Part shown: one piece after another, positions 7,758-8,502 of the stretch
How the letters are laid out: the number at the start of each line of letters is the position of its first letter
Numbering within the stretch: the stretch's first letter is position 1
DNA from: Planctomycetota bacterium
GTDB lineage: Bacteria; Planctomycetota; B15-G4; JADJEK01
Direction of reading: 5' to 3'
Assembly (NCBI GenBank): GCA_016795255.1
Contig: JAEUIB010000012.1
Location: 1-8,502 of the forward strand
Length of the DNA: 8,502 bases
Made by a program: the position numbers and the translations under genes
Notes under the pieces: model-generated
Told to the model about the DNA's origin: nothing
What the model saw: the letters and a program-made list of their open reading frames with translations, nothing else
Database searches by the model: none

Positions 7758-8502
7758 ATGAGTTCCGCTCCAGCTCCGAACACGCCCGACGACGTGAACG
7801 ATCTGGTCGCGCTCGTCCTCGAACGGATCGAAAGCGAAGGCAGCGCGGTCGTCGACCGCGTCTGCGCCGAACATCCCACACTCGCCGAGGCGTTGCGCCG
7901 CCGGTTGTCGAACCTGCGCCAATTCGGACTCCTCGACGATCGGACCGACCTCGAACCCGACCGGATCCCGGAGCGCCTCGGCCCGTTCAAGCTCGAGCAC
8001 CTGCTCGGCGGCGGCGGCATGGGCGTCGTCTACTTGGCCGAGCAAGAAGGCCTCGGCCGCAAAGTGGCGCTGAAGCTGATCAAGCCCGAGCACCTGTACT
8101 TCCCGGGCGCGCGAGCGCGGTTCAAGCGCGAGATCGAGACGATCGCGAAGCTGCAGCACCCCGGCATCGTCCCGATCTTCACGGTCGGCGAAGAGAGCGG
8201 GATCCCGTACTTCACGATGGAGCGCGTCACCGGGTGCACGCTGCACGACGCGCTCGTGCGGCTGCGGGATCGCGACCTCGCCGAGCTGACCGGCCTCGAC
8301 CTGAAGCGCGCGATCCTCGAAGCGTCGCACGAGGAGATCCCGCTGACGCTCGAGCCCGGCTACGTGTTCGCGGGCACGTACGAAGAAGCCGTGCTGCGTC
8401 TGGTGCGCCAAGTCGCGGACGCGCTCGGCCACGCGCACCAGAAAGGCATCCTCCACCGCGACGTGAAGCCGTCGAACGTCATGGTCACGAGCGACGGTCG
8501 CG
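7758..8502 (+). CDS. Second serine/threonine protein kinase, paralogue of the first (3' end outside window)
   Basis: Only the first 248 codons are visible. It begins at ATG 7758, ten bases after GGGGGA (7742-7747), a weak Shine-Dalgarno. The N-terminal helical domain (about 12-59) closely matches that of the upstream kinase: 32 of 47 aligned residues are identical by eye. The kinase domain starts near residue 75, with Gly-rich loop LLGGGGMGVVYLA (82-94), VALK Lys106, Glu125 in KREIE, and catalytic loop HRDVKPSN (233-240, Asp235). The DFG motif and everything after it are outside the window. The extra segment before the catalytic loop (TGLDLKRAIL...LEPGYVFAGTYEEA, about 178-211) is also shared with the first kinase. 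Matching protein sequence with diverged third codon positions points to an old tandem duplication. The 61-nt gap and same strand suggest co-transcription with the first kinase. A membrane helix and TPR region are expected by analogy but not seen. Confidence 0.93.
   Translation, partial: MSSAPAPNTPDDVNDLVALVLERIESEGSAVVDRVCAEHPTLAEALRRRLSNLRQFGLLDDRTDLEPDRIPERLGPFKLEHLLGGGGMGVVYLAEQEGLGRKVALKLIKPEHLYFPGARARFKREIETIAKLQHPGIVPIFTVGEESGIPYFTMERVTGCTLHDALVRLRDRDLAELTGLDLKRAILEASHEEIPLTLEPGYVFAGTYEEAVLRLVRQVADALGHAHQKGILHRDVKPSNVMVTSDGR

Noticed and set aside
4514..8020. Minus-strand open frame of 1168 codons across both kinase genes
   Set aside because: It lies opposite two genes with clear kinase motifs. 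Its translation is Arg/Ala/Val-rich, has no recognisable domain, and starts inside the second kinase. Long antisense frames are expected in GC-rich coding DNA.
1..8502. CRISPR arrays, tRNA/rRNA genes, insertion sequences, attachment sites
   Set aside because: I saw no spaced direct repeats, structural RNA sequences, transposase motifs or terminal repeats. Repetition here is at protein level (TPR and beta repeats) or between kinase paralogues.

Overview
The window looks like chromosomal DNA of a GC-rich planctomycete (Planctomycetota). This is inferred from three things: an ECF sigma factor fused through one membrane helix to a long carboxypeptidase-regulatory-like repeat region, kinase-TM-TPR serine/threonine kinases of the planctomycete type in tandem, and a strong G/C third-position bias in every real gene. 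The species cannot be told from sequence reading alone. There are no rRNA or tRNA genes, insertion sequences, phage genes or CRISPR arrays.

Layout: four genes in two divergent units around a 187-nt intergenic region (4450-4636). Leftward (minus strand): a 435-aa probably exported protein of unknown function (4449-3142), then after 55 nt a very long gene (3086 to beyond base 1; 1028 codons visible, no stop). Its N-terminus is a complete ECF sigma factor (sigma2 and sigma4) and the rest is a transmembrane helix plus about seven beta-sandwich repeats. Rightward (plus strand): a complete 1019-aa membrane Ser/Thr kinase with a TPR-rich C-terminal region (4637-7696), then after 61 nt a paralogous kinase that runs off the right edge (7758-8502).

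All four genes fit a cell-surface signalling locus. Two receptor-like kinases have their catalytic domains inside the cell, and in the complete one a large TPR region lies beyond the membrane helix. Beside them is a membrane-tethered sigma factor with a large, presumably outward-facing region, and an exported protein. That these act together is inferred from neighbourhood only.

The features most worth a second look are the sigma-membrane-repeat fusion, an in-frame GTG with a strong Shine-Dalgarno exactly at the junction of the sigma and membrane parts (possible second product), a possible hairpin covering the sigma gene's ribosome binding site, a two-state hairpin between the kinase genes, and an atypical APE motif plus a shared insertion in the kinase domains.
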